From: Conus ventricosus | Taxonomy: Eukaryota > Mollusca > Gastropoda > Neogastropoda > Conidae | Direction of reading: 5' to 3' | NCBI GenBank assembly: GCA_018398815.1 | Contig: CM031601.1 | Location: forward strand, 36,955,443 to 37,019,442 | DNA length: 64,000 nucleotides | Part shown: one piece after another, positions 43,813 through 54,599 of the stretch | Position numbering within the stretch: the first letter of the stretch is position 1 | How the letters are laid out: each line of letters begins with the position of its first letter | Made by a program: the position numbers and the translations under genes | Notes under the pieces: generated by a model | Told to the model about the DNA's origin: nothing | Seen by the model: the letters and a program-made list of their open reading frames with translations, nothing else | Databases searched by the model: none

Positions 43813-44900
43813 GGCACTCTTTGCAAGTTGATCAACCCCCTCATTGACTCAAATGCCCACATGACCTCTTGGATGTGACTTTTAAATTTCAGTTTTTGTT
43901 CAAAGAAAACATTGGGAAATTTGGCTTCTTTTACAGCTGGATTTGCCCAGACAAATCGCAGGATCAGCTAAGAACTGATGAAAATTTTTAAAGTGGAAAC
44001 AGTTTTAGTCCCTGAAAATGTAAGCCGTTTTCCTCAGCCCACTGTCAGATTTTAATAACACAAAGTTGGATTCGACGCTGCACGCTAGCATACAAGGTTC
44101 CAACTGCGTAAAGTGTGGTGAAGTCATCAAGCAGAGAACACTTGGAACCCTGCTTTACAGAACTGACAATCTGGTTGGTTTTGATGCTGAAGAGAGCAGG
44201 AGAAAGAATTCTACCCTGGGCTACATCCAACTCCTGCTCATAGGTGTCTGACAGCTTTGTGCCAACACAAACTTAACTGCTGGCCAGCCAGAATGTTTTA
44301 AATAAAAACAGCCAAATGACCTTCATATATGAATGCAGAATTCCATATTTGCATGTGGTATCATAAGCTTTCTCCAGGTTAAAAAAAAGATAGCAACCAC
44401 TTGTTCTTTGTTAATGAAGGGGTTGCCGGTGGTGGTTTCAAGACGGACTAAACAGTCAACAGCAGAGTGGCACTGTTCATTGGCCAAAAGGCCATTCGTT
44501 TCCAGCTTCCACATCAGATCTTTTCCATTAGCTTGCAGAAGCAGCTGGTCAGAGCTATTCAACGCTAGCTATTGGACAATAATTTGAAGGACTGGTAAGG
44601 TCTTTTCCAGGCTTGGGAATTGGAATGACCAGGAGGGCTTAAAGTATCCTGTGGTCAAGATATAATTGTAGACTTTCAGAATGGTTTGCAGACAGCTTTC
44701 TAGGAGACGTTTCAAATGTTGGTAATTGATGCCATCAAGGCCAGGAGCAGAATCGCTACAGGTTTGCAGAGCTGATTTCAGTTTATGAATGGAAAATGGT
44801 ACATTGTAGACGTCAGAGTTGTTCGAGGTGAAGTTACTGGGACATTTCTCTTTTAGTTGTTTTTCAAAAAAGCAGATTTTCTAGAGGAGAACAGAAGTTC
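43813..44900 (-). pseudogene. LINE reverse transcriptase (copy 7)
   Basis: Minus frames 44562-44323 (LLANEQCHSAVDCLVRLETT, then KEQVVAIFFLTWRKLMIPHA for motif A, damaged) and 44230-44045 (GRILSPALFSIKTNQIVSSV for motif B, LLDDFTTLYAVG for motif C). The upstream RT start reaches about 44900. Multiple stops. Confidence 0.85.
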
Positions 44901-45142
44901 AATAGTGGAGGTCAACAGATTGGTAACAGTATGTTTGTCAGTAATCAGAGCATCAGCAAGTTTCAGGTGATGAATTGACAGGTTGGTGTGTTTCCTTTTG
45001 ATTTTCTTGATTGTTTTCCAACACAATGCTGAGCACCTTTGCATTCACTGGAAATGTGCTGGCATTCAGAATTAAACCAGGGTGTTTGAGGCATTTGTAA
45101 TTTATCTGAAGAAATCGGAATATTGTCTTTTGCACATTTGAT

Positions 45143-46159
45143 CCCTTGCGCTGGTTGTCACGACATAAGTCGCGCTGTAGGGTTAGCCTTGCTAACCTAC
45201 TTTCACCGACACACACAGATACAAAACTATGGCTCACTGACAAACTAATTTGCATAAATGACTGAACGAGCCATGAAACATGGATTTTTAGCTTTTTAGC
45301 TTAGTTTATAGTTAGCAGCAGCTTGTAATGCATGGTGCGACTCAAATCATCTGGCAAATAACAATGGCGGCGCCCAGAGGAAAACGTGATAGAACTAGGA
45401 ACTCGTTTGAAGATTTTTTTGCTGATGCTGTTGTGGAAAAAGCAGGTGAAGAAGAAGTTACAGACATTTTGAAAGAACTGGGCATGGTCGGTGATAGTTT
45501 TGATTTAGATCAAGCACCACATAATCGTGATTTTGAGTGCAACATAGACAACGACTGGGCAAGTGATAAGGATGAGGGGAATGTCAACATGCCATTCAGT
45601 GGTGGGGAAGAAAAACTCAAGTGTAGCACTTCCAGATGATCCTAAACCTTTCACATGTAAACAGCGACAGTGTGGACTACCTATTACATTTGTTGACAGT
45701 GACCACTTTGGGGTGTTTTTATGTTATCAGCACGCGAGTTCAAAGTGAAAACTGAACTGTACCTTATTCACTCTGGATTACCTGCATGAAAGACTGGTAC
45801 AATCCACACTGACTTTCCTTTGAAAAAGGTTGCAACTTATTTCTGAATACTGTGAAACATCACTGACTGGATTATTTATGAACAAGCTCTTGAGTATGAC
45901 AAGCAGGATGTGCCACCTGTTATTTTCACATTCTAGACAATTAAGCACCTAATCAAACACTCACAAAGCACACCAGTTCTGTTTTATATTATTCTTTATT
46001 CAGTTACTAACAATTTTTATTCTGCATGTCATGTTCAAATACTAACAGTTGAAAAGTTATGCATGTTATACAAACGTAACTTTTTTTTTCAAACTTTCCT
46101 TCTGTTAATTCACCAGACAACAAACTTAAAAGCATGTTGTTAAATAACCAGCGCAAGGG
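45143..46159. mobile_element. piggyBac-type element without intact transposase, 1017 bp
   Basis: 14-bp perfect terminal inverted repeats (CCCTTGCGCTGGTT at 45143, AACCAGCGCAAGGG ending 46159). TTAA follows at 46160-46163. On the left the duplicate should be TTAA but only T remains. Inside, a plus frame starts MAAPRGKRDRTRNSFEDFFA and runs into acidic sequence (FECNIDNDWASDKDEG), consistent with a transposase N-terminus; no catalytic domain is visible. It interrupts LINE copy 7 between RT and EN. Confidence 0.75.
45355..45639 (+). pseudogene. Possible piggyBac-type transposase N-terminus
   Basis: A 90-codon frame from an ATG in a CAATGGCGGCG context. Basic start (RGKRDRTRN), then strongly acidic. 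After a shift, CKQRQCGLP appears at about 45660, perhaps the Cys-rich transposase end, which would imply a central deletion. The family is judged mainly from the TIR and TTAA. Confidence 0.4.
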
Positions 46160-46899
46160 TTAAGAGTATGTCAGTCAGGGTTTTGGGAGGGTCCAGACTT
46201 GGCAGAATTTCATCTTCTTTAAGTTCTCTTCGGACATATTCCGCACAGATCCCAGTTAGCTTTTGGATTAATTGTGGTGCTCAGGTAAACTGCAGCTTTC
46301 TTTACTATTGTTTCAGGACAACTGGAAAGTGGTCATTTCTGCAGAGATTGTCATGACCACACCACTCACTGACCAGAACCAGTGAAGGTTCACGTATCAA
46401 CAAATCTATACACGAAAGTATATCTGTGGAAGAATAAGGTATGCTGGAGACTCATCGTCTAGAAAACACAAATCCAGCTCTGAAAAGACCTTTATGAAGC
46501 AGACCTGTGGATGAAGAATTCCTATTACACCTTGGCAAATATAATGAGTTCACAACAAACTGTTTTATGGAGAGTGACTCTTACAGCTAATCCTGTAAAG
46601 GTGAAAGAGGAGCAATAGGGCTATACAGCAAAGATTTGTGCATAAGTAGGACAATGCCGTCTGTTAATCCCAAAGTGGAAGGTTGTGCAGGCTTAGAAAG
46701 AATATTGAAGCCAGAAAGACTGAAGGTCTTCTGGCTTTGAATATTCATTTCCTGGAGAGCTACTGCTTGAGGATTAAGAATGTGTCAAAGGAGCTGTAGT
46801 TCCTCAAAATCAGAGTCTAAACCACTGATATTCTAAGTGACTAGTGTACTATCCATGGTGCAGATGACAAACAGGAGAGAAATCAGTTCATCTCTAAGT

Positions 46900-48070
46900 C
46901 ATCGTCTACATCTGAAGGAGCAAATTTATTTTGAAGTGGGACAGGTTTGTTTGGTTCTCCAGACCCACTGGAAGACTTGCTCTCAGGTGGAGATGGCCTG
47001 GGTTCAGGAGACGGTAGAGGTCGTTTTTTCATCTCCACCATCTTTACACTTTGATGGGCTCCCTTGCCCTCAATGGCACTGTTCTTGACAGGTCAAGGCA
47101 GGAGTGCTGGTTTTTTTTCAATTATTCTGCCCAGAAGCAGATACTGTGCAGTTTGAAAAGTGGTCGATTTAACATGCCCGCCAGGGGCATCTGCTTGGAT
47201 TGGGAGTGGTGAATTTGCATCCACCTAGGCCAAACACTTTATCTTGCACTATTATTGAAAAATAGAAAGCATCAGTTTGGCAAGAAACAGAGTGAGTGGA
47301 TACTCTCTTCACAGCTAAAGCATAGGAAGAGATGGAAGTGGACGACTGCCAAAGACCTGTTTCCTAGCTTCGAAAAATGAATTTTGTTTTCAATTTCAAC
47401 TTTTTGAATAACTATTTTTTCCTGCAGCCAAACTGGGCAGCTGAGTAAAGAGGAGGGGCAATCGCCATTGCAGTTTACACGATGGGACTGATCTTTACTA
47501 GGCCCATCATGGGTTGCTTTGCAGCAAACATCACACACCTTCTCCGCAGAACAACGATTTCTATTGAGTCCAAATCTCTGACATTTAAACCAGTGCCCAG
47601 GAAAAGGAATCTATAGCTGAACATTGAGATACCCCACTTTGATGGCTTGTGATAGGAGGAAGTAAAGAATGTCAGAAAGAGGGTGTTGGTGGGCACTCTC
47701 TCTGTTCCCTTTTGGATTGTGAGGAGTGCCAGTTCCATTTTTCTTATTGCCTCTGAGATCAGGATTCTGGTAACTCCTTTGGATGAGTTTAACTGTGAGG
47801 AGTTAGCCTAATCCCCCTGTCCATCAGCTTTGTGGCACTTTGAAGCTGTTCCGCTCAGCGCCTGGATTTGCATTTGATGAGGAATGATCCATTCTGAAGT
47901 CTTTTAACTGATTTAGGGTCGCCTCCAATGCCTTGAAAACCTTTTTGAATGACAGAAGGACTTGATGCTGATATGAGTTTCTCCTCTTCAGTTCCTTTCA
48001 CCACAAACAAGGAAGCCCAGAACCCTGTTTCCTTTCCAGTTTCTAAGTCCGAGTCGCTGTTAATTTCCAA
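46900..48070 (-). pseudogene. LINE ORF1 (copy 7)
   Basis: Minus frame 48070-47855 has SDSDLETGKETGFWASLFVV, GTEEEKLISASSPSVIQKGF and LQNGSFLIKCKS, the family N-terminal fold. Frame 47538-47272 has MCDVCCKATHDGPSKDQSHR and VNCNGDCPSS, the zinc-knuckle region with one Cys changed. Both are broken by shifts. Confidence 0.8.
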
Positions 48071-48262
48071 TTTGCGTTCAGTCTCAATGAATTTGTCTGT
48101 TCTTGCGTGTGTTTTTCTTTAGAAGGGAATGGGGGGTGGGGATTTTTTTTTTTAATTTCATTCCTCGCTTTCCCACCTATCATGGAGTCCAACTAAGGGC
48201 TAGGGCCAAGAAGTCACTGTCTTGACCCCTTCCAGGCTTCAGGAGGGATATACAACAAACAA

Positions 48263-48527
48263 TCAACTATTCAGATAGCAACGTACCATCTATGAAGACG
48301 AACACAACCTCAGAACTGCACTCGATGAAATGGCACTATCTTTGGATGATGCATAACATTTGGGGTTCTAAGAGTGTTCAACTGGAACACCCCTTCCAGC
48401 ATGCTGTATCCGTTTTCAGGATGCACCATGAAGAAACACTAGTTTCAAAGCTTGAAAAATAAGCTAGGTTTTATACTGTACACATCATTTGTCAGAATAG
48501 CCTCTCATTAGATGAAGTCAAGCAGAC
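48263..48527. other. Unclassified intron segment
   Basis: Non-repetitive DNA between LINE copy 7 and the SINE. No feature supported. Confidence 0.35.
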
Positions 48528-48542
48528 AGTCTTCGGAGTCTG

Positions 48543-49394
48543 ACCAGCCGCCGTGGCGAAGTGATTAGCGTCGCGGACTCCCGGCTGGGAGGTCGTGGGT
48601 TCGAATCCCATCAGAGGCATGTGGGTTTTTTCTGCCCCGACTGGCTCCTACCCAGAGTTGAGTTTGCTGCGGACTCAGTTGGGAAGACTGGGACCACACA
48701 GTCGAGTTTCATCCACTTAATGGATGCGTTTCTGAGAGTGTTGCTCAAATTTCCTGATCAACACTGCAGGTGCCTGTATCTCTCGGGCCTGGTTGACACC
48801 AGGATATATTATGAAAGGAAGCATAGAGTACAGCCCTGTCATGTAGTCTCAGACCGAAATGGAAATCCGTAGCATCATCTTAATCATCCTCATTCCCATT
48901 GATCAGCATTAAAAAAAAAAAAAAAGTCTCAAATTCTGTGGCCCTTCATGCCCTGCTCTCATGGTGACCTCAATTTCGATGTCCTCTCCACGTCTGTGGC
49001 CTTGGTTTGCTTCCGTCGGGGTCACCGGTATCGGCGAGTCCATGGGGGCTGTCGTTGGACGGACGTCGTGGCGCCCTCCGGAGGGAGAGCTCACTCACGC
49101 CGGCTCCGCGACTAAGCAATTATTGTCGTCAGGAGGGGGCTTAGTAGGTGGTGTCCTGCGTATGTTAGATCACAACAGGCGCCACTGAACACCACCGAAG
49201 TGACTCGGCAGCAGTGCAGTGTCTCCTCTGGTGGGTTGCCTCTTGACGACTTGACATTGACTGCTCCCTGTGGATTGCCGTGCCGGGACTGCGGCGGGGC
49301 CAGCCGGGCTATGGCTGTGGACGGGGTGTCAGAATGAGCGGCGTGGGTGCACTGCCTCTGAGGTGACGCAGAGGTTGGGACAGCAAAAAAAAAA
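48543..49394 (+). mobile_element. Composite tRNA-derived SINE with 15-bp TSD
   Basis: Flanked by perfect AGTCTTCGGAGTCTG at 48528-48542 and 49395-49409. The head has RNA polymerase III boxes: A box TGGCGAAGTGATTAGCG near 48554 and B box GGTTCGAATCC at 48598-48608, as in tRNA-derived SINEs. An A run at about 48909-48924 ends the first unit (~365 bp). A second, GC-rich ~455 bp unit follows and ends in another A run (49384-49395). Only one TSD pair encloses both, so the composite probably moved as a unit or the second part joined later at the A run. Confidence 0.87.
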
Positions 49395-49416
49395 AGTCTT
49401 CGGAGTCTGTTCTCAC

Positions 49417-49553
49417 CTGGTTCTGTGTAGCGCATGAAAGGATGGCGGTGAGACTTGACAGAGCGGAAACAGTTGTCACAGATGTCGTAATCCTCGCAAA
49501 CCTTGCACTTGTAGCGAGGCCCTGTGATAGGGTTCATGTTGCACGAATCACAC
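49417..49553 (-). CDS. HERC2: HERC2 exon: ZZ-type zinc finger (exon b)
   Basis: A 137-nt minus-strand exon lies between acceptor ..TTGTCTAG (49554-49555) and donor GTGAGA (49416-49411). It encodes CDSCNMNPITG, then KCKVCEDYDICDNCF and KSHRHPFMRYTEPG. The Cys pairs (CxxC, CxxC, CxxC) and closing His pair are those of a ZZ zinc finger, which in HERC2 binds peptide N-termini and SUMO and sits between the CPH and DOC domains. Phases fit the exon before (ACG|TGT) and after (G|GG for Gly). All zinc ligands are present with no frameshift. A composite SINE sits 8 nt into the downstream intron. Other ZZ proteins are possible in principle, but the following DOC and RCC1 exons settle it as HERC2. Confidence 0.93.
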
Positions 49554-50429
49554 CTAGACAATGAAAAAAAGTTTTCATATAAAAAGTGTCATTTGTACAC
49601 ATCTATTGATTAAAAGAGGTTTTCATTATGAAAAGTGTTATTTGTGCATACGAAAAGTCACTTGTGCACTCATAGTGATTGACAAGGGTTTTCATTCTTA
49701 AATGTCATTTAATACACCCATACTGACTGAAAACATTTGTACACATCTATTGATTAAAAGAGGTTTTCATTATGAAAAGTGTTATTTGTGCATACGAAAA
49801 GTCACTTGTGCACTCATAGTGATTGACAAGGGTTTTCATTCTTAAATGTCATTTAATACACCCATACTGACTGAAAACATTTCCACGATGAAAAGCCTCA
49901 TTTGGTACACCCGTACTGACTGACATGAGTTTTCATAATAAAAAGTGTTATTTGGTGGACCCCAACTGTTGTTGTTGTTGTCGTACCCTGGCTTTAAGCC
50001 TCCAGGGATCATCCAAACAGCCGGAGTACTTGAACACTATGGTATAAATGCATCAGCTGGGGATGAGAACATTATGTAGACCCCAACTGATTGACAGAGG
50101 TTTCAATGATGAACAGTGTCATTTGGCACATCCCTACTAATTGACAGAGGTTTCAATGATGAACAGTGTCATTTGGCACATCCCTACTGATTGACAGACG
50201 GTTTCATGATACAAACTGTCATCTGGAATACCTCTGTTGACTGCCAGAGATTTTCATGATGAAAAATATAATTTCTCTCACGTCCCTCCCCCTACCCCAC
50301 ACCAAGTTCATTAACAGAGATTTTCAAGATGGAAACTAAACTATATTTCAGAACACCTTTACTGATTGGATGAAAAGGGTCATTTGGTATCATCTACTGA
50401 TTGACAAAGGTTTTCATGATGAAAATAGT

Positions 50430-51075
50430 CCATCACGAGAAACTTGGAAAGTGCACATAAACATAAACTTTTTTCAATTAAAAGACCAATTTGTAAAGAA
50501 TAAATTTTGCATCGAAGCCAAATAGGGGGTAGGGGAGATAACCCGGCAAAAGAGGACATCAGCGTAGGCCTATGGTGATGTGGCATAGCTCAAAAAAATC
50601 ACAAGAGACTGTTCTTTGAAACTGTGGTGTACTTTGTCTCTAATAAGTTGCACAGTTTACGAGAAAGACGGTTTATTGCAAACATTTTGGCAAATTTACA
50701 GTTCGCAACATGTGACATATGGTGGGTACACACGTAGCTTCACTGCGGTCACCTTATTGCATATATTATCGTTTTGATTATTGTGTATCGTGCAGAAGGC
50801 ATTACTGTCAACAAAAACATAAAGGAAATTCTCGTAGCTCAAATAACAAAGACACAGGTGATCACCAAACTTATGGAACGTTTTGGACCGACAAAAAGCA
50901 GCCACGGCACCTGAGATGGGTACTCTTCAAAATTAAGCCAGAAGGGTCAGTGCATCTCAACATTTTTTTATGTTAACATGATTTTTCGTGATCTATACAC
51001 TCTAAAGCACCAAAAAATACATATGACAAATTTATTGGGGAGGGGGAATGAAAGGTGGACCGTTTCTCATGATGG
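50430..51075. mobile_element. TIR element C', 646 bp, unclassified
   Basis: CCATCACGAGAAAC at 50430-50443 pairs with GTTTCTCATGATGG at 51062-51075 (one mismatch). AGT flanks both sides (50427-50429, 51076-51078), a possible 3-bp duplication. No transposase. It interrupts the satellite array. Confidence 0.65.
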
Positions 51076-51248
51076 AGTAAAACGGTCTATCTAGATCTTC
51101 TCTATTGACTGATAACAGTTTTCACCATGTAAAATGTTATTAAATACATCCTTATTGACTGACACATACTTTCATGATAGACAGTGTCAAATGGTACTGC
51201 ACACCTGGATGACAGAGGTTTTCATAATGAAAACTATCATTTGGTATA

Positions 51249-51798
51249 CATGGGTGAAACCTGGGAAAGTTGAAAATCCTGAAAAGTGGGGGTCCAGGGG
51301 GCTGGGAGGCTCCCTGGTGGGGTCAAGGGGCAGAGCCCCTTGTCAGGGGTCAGGGGGCAAAGTCCCCTGAAGCTGAAGCATTTTTACATTTTCGTTAATA
51401 AAATCATAGTCCAGCCATCGCCAAGACCATTTGTTGGGGACGGAAGCATCGATCAGCGACGTGTCTTCATTCATAGCCACAAATGGCATCGTGCTCAAGG
51501 AAGAGAATGAAGTGCAGCAGATTTAGACTAGATCTAGGTCGACAGGATCGTTGCGACATGAAGACGAATGAACACACGCTGTAGGCTATTGTGAAAGTGG
51601 CGCAAATCAGAAGACAAGTTTTGCAGCAACTTGGACAAGTTGTTCAAGAATGCGCAAGTTGTTCAAGAACGCAGCTTAACCAAAAACTACCCCAAAAAGG
51701 AAAATCAACCACGATGCATGCCGATGTCCAGATTTCCAGACAAACGGCCAATACGAAATCCGGATTCCGGATTTTCCGGACGTGTTGTTTCACCCATG
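51249..51798. mobile_element. TIR element B (relative of element A), 550 bp
   Basis: Perfect 12-bp inverted repeats CATGGGTGAAAC / GTTTCACCCATG with a 6-bp duplication GGTATA (51243-51248, 51799-51804). The interior contains CCCCTGAAGCTGAAGC, also in element A, and a CCGGATT dyad before the right end, paralleling element A. Probably a non-autonomous hAT-like element. Confidence 0.88.
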
Positions 51799-53114
51799 GG
51801 TATACCTCCATTGATGGACAGGTTTCCATGATGAAAAGTGTCATTTGTTACATACCTATTAACTGACACTGATTTTCACACCATAAATGATTGACAGAGA
51901 TTTTCACAAAATAAAGTGTCACTAGGTAAACCCACAAATTGAAAGAGATTTTCATGTTGAAAAGTACAATTTCGTACACAACTATTGGTTGACAGTAACT
52001 AACAGGGGTTTGCACTATAAAAGTGTCATTTGGTACACCCTACATTAACATCCACATTAGCTGGCAAAATACCAAGTGCAAAACATGCCATTTGGTACAG
52101 CCATACTAACTAACAGAGGTTGGCACAATAAAAGTGTCATTTGGTACACCCTACATTAACATCCACATTAGCTGGCAAAATACCAAGTGCAAAACAAGAA
52201 TACTGAAATTTTCTTAAGCTGTCAGTCCCAGAGACTAGTTTTGCAGCCACTGAATTGAAACAGAGACTGCATCAGAACTAAACAAAAAATATATTTGTTA
52301 ATTTTCAAGTAGAATGTGGATCACGGCCCAAGCAATTTAAAATCCTTTGCATTGTGCGTAATGGCAATTTTTAACCAGTACTTTAGTCATATGAAGCCTA
52401 CATCATACACTCTTTTGGTCGTGACTCTGGATCAAAGAAACATGCTTTTCATTCTCTAAAAAGACAGCACTGCAATCACCAGTCAGTAAATCTCTTATGG
52501 TCTTAAATATGAGCCTGCTACCATGTAGAAAAACTGACAAAAATCAGTTTTCGTCATTCTAACCTGTCCAAACAAATGCCTATCTCAATTTGGTGTAGAA
52601 CAACACCATACATCAGGATTCCCACAAAAAGATGAAAATGGAGAGTGGGCAGCTAACTCTTCCCCCAAATCACCAAGCCTAAAGGGGTTCTCTTCCCTGG
52701 TGAGTTAACAACATTGCACCCTGAATGACTGAAAACAGTTTTCTTCTTTTCCTCAATGAGGAAACATGCCTTCTCAATTTGATTTCTTGAATTCGGTTTC
52801 CTCATGGATTCTCAGAAGCGGTTGTTTGAGTCGGCCTTTATAAGCGCTTCATCATTAAAAGCACTTCATCACTGCCTAATGAAGAAAATATGAGAAAACT
52901 CCTACTTTTGGCTTCATTGTAACAGTCGCCATCATCTTGGAATGCCTAGGTGTCTACCAAGTCGACTTGCAGTTCTCCTTCTCCTTGCTCTTCCAGATCC
53001 TGCTCATCATGCCAGACAGGGAGTATAATACAAACTCCCCATTTCTCTGAACATGACTTGCATGAAACCTGCATCATTGCACCAGCTTTTCTTCCTTTCT
53101 TCCCTGCAGCTTGT

Positions 53115-53300
53115 GTGAGGTTTGGAAGGGTTCAATGTGGCACTCAGTTTTCGGCTTTTTGGAAGGGTTCAATGTGGCACTCAGTTTTCGGCTTTTTGGA
53201 AGGGTTCAATGTGGCACTCAGTTTTCGGCTTTTTGGAAGGGTTCAATGTGGCACTCAGTTTTCGGCTTTTTGGAAGGGTTCAATGTGGCGCTCAGTTTTC
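53115..53300. repeat. 37-bp tandem repeat, five copies
   Basis: Near-identical units of TTTTCGGCTTTTTGGAAGGG plus TTCAATGTGGCACTCAG. As 37 is not a multiple of three, each copy shifts the reading frame. Confidence 0.95.
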
Positions 53301-54192
53301 AGCTTTCATCTTGAATGCCTTGACAGTCCGCCAATTTTGGCTAGTGCAGTACCCAACGCTCCTTGCTTCACTGCCATTCCTACAGTCTCAGGTCCAGTGG
53401 AAGCAGGTCAGCATCCCTCCCTGCACGCTCTGTACCCTTTACCCCAGGTAACGGAGGAGCTGCTGGGATCTGAACCTGTGCCAAGTAGGCCTAAGTTGAG
53501 TCTGCCACCTCGGCTCAGCACTGGCTTGGAGAGTTACCTGGAAGGTGAGACACAAAGAAGGGGGGGGGGGGGGGGGGGGGGTGTCAGTGGTGCAGAAGGG
53601 CGAACCTCAAGTTTTGCAAGCAGGAAGGACTGGGCATACTCTCGACGTCTATATCAAAGGAGTCTAATGATCAAAGCAAGGATGTTTTGATGCTAGGAAA
53701 CTTTAAGATGATGAAAGATTTGGCCTCTAACTCAGAATTTTCTCTGGCAAGAACAGCTGTTAGCAATGTATGGTCTGTTGTGACTAATACTCTTGCAGAC
53801 TTTTATTTCAATTCTTCTGCCTCCTCTGTCCCATGGGATCAAAGTTAAATCCTCTTTTTTCAAAGAGACCGGTGTGAATGATTCCCTGTCTTCCATGTGC
53901 ACCCAAGGTGTTGTAATTTCATGATGCGTTTAATGAAGCCTTACTCAACTACCATTTCGCTCCCTCCAGCTATCCACAAGTGAGTGTTATGTATCCGAGA
54001 ACATATACATTGTTAAAGATACACGTTTGGCCCTACAGGTTGAGTGCAGTCATCCAGAATTGTGCTATTTTTTGTCTTACTTTTCTCCTATCTTCGGTGC
54101 TGTTTTTGAGACTTGCTCGCATATTGATTCTTAAATAAATGTTAGCAAACCGCCCAGAGAAACATGGACAAACGAGTCACAAGACAAAACAC

Positions 54193-54223
54193 TACGCGTT
54201 TCGACCTCTTAGGTCTTCTTCAG
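54193..54223 (-). ncRNA. Hammerhead ribozyme core (left arm)
   Basis: The exact complement of the right-arm core, so a transcript of either strand would contain one core in sense. Same boxes: CTGAAGA, GACC/GGTC stem, GAAA, GTA. Confidence 0.75.
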
Positions 54224-54266
54224 GTAAGACACAAACGAATATTCATTTGTGTGTTTTGTGTCTTAC

Positions 54267-54297
54267 CTGAAGAAGACCTAAGAGGTCGAAACGCGTA
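54267..54297 (+). ncRNA. Hammerhead ribozyme core (right arm)
   Basis: CTGAAGA, a 4-bp GACC/GGTC stem II with TAAGA loop, GAAA, then a minimal stem III (AC..GT around GC) and A as cleavage nucleotide, that is a GUA site. Three stem I pairs (TAC against GTG) are possible, with more distal pairing weak. This matches the minimal type I hammerheads of Penelope-like elements. Confidence 0.75.
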
Positions 54298-54599
54298 GTG
54301 TTTTGTTTTGTTACTCATTTGTCCACGTTTTTCTCGGCGGTTCACTAACATTTATTTAAGATTTGTTCAGATTTCTGCCTGCAGTCGTCTCACTTTGCAA
54401 CACGCACATTGATTGTTTAGTCTCGTCATTTTTATTCCTGGAGCTGTCCTTGCCCTCGCTCTTGTCTCTTTTGAAGAAGGGAAGCATTTCCGAAGATTTA
54501 CAGAGTATCTGGAACCTGGTCCAAACTGGGACTGTCATCAATAAAGCAGCAAAATAAAAAAAATTTTAGGTTCCCATAACACAGACAATAACTAAAGTA

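Larger units (their letters stand above)
42384..48262 (-). mobile_element. I-like LINE copy 7, near full length with two inserts
   Basis: A minus-strand copy with 3' end at 42384 (ATGTTGCTTATAATGCAGCC), RNase H (42744-43000 and 43800-43870), RT (43880-44900), EN (46160-46850), ORF1 (46900-48070) and 5' UTR to about 48262. Penelope element 2 (42987-43799) and a piggyBac-type element (45143-46159) split it. It is more diverged than copies 4, 5 and 8. Confidence 0.88.
49562..52150. repeat. ~55-bp satellite array with nested TIR elements
   Basis: Degenerate units built on GATTGACAGAGGTTTTCATG, then ATGAAAAGTGTCATTTGGTA and a short CACCCCTACT spacer. Units are clear at 49562-50430, 51090-51248 and 51799-52150. 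About 139 bp at 49600-49738 is repeated almost exactly at 49739-49877, a recent duplication. Another diverged unit lies at 62390-62490. Confidence 0.85.
54130..54360. mobile_element. 231-bp palindrome with two hammerhead cores
   Basis: Arms of about 105-110 bp, starting CTTAAATAAATGTTAG and ending with its complement, surround an ~11-bp centre near 54234-54245. A 3-bp direct repeat ATT (54127-54129, 54361-54363) flanks it, and removal restores family X sequence. Each arm has a hammerhead core. The whole is a foldback/MITE-like unit built from a Penelope-type terminal sequence. Confidence 0.85.
52540..54560 (+). mobile_element. Family X copy 1 (DIRS-like end and gag region)
   Basis: The plus-strand end region at about 52560-53045 includes CCAGACAGGGAGTATAATAC, similar to the DIRS-C terminal arm. 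It is followed by a gag-like region: SGPVEAGQHPSLHALYPLPQ, EFSLARTAVSNVWSVVTNTL and, beyond the palindrome at 54130-54360, FRFLPAVVSLCNTHIDCLVS. Stops and a poly-G run (53562-53582) break it. The assignment to DIRS rests on the terminal motif and gag-like layout, not on an RT or recombinase. Confidence 0.55.

Noticed and set aside
48543..48620. A functional tRNA gene
   Set aside because: A and B boxes are present, but the sequence does not fold as a complete tRNA cloverleaf by eye, and it heads a TSD-flanked SINE.
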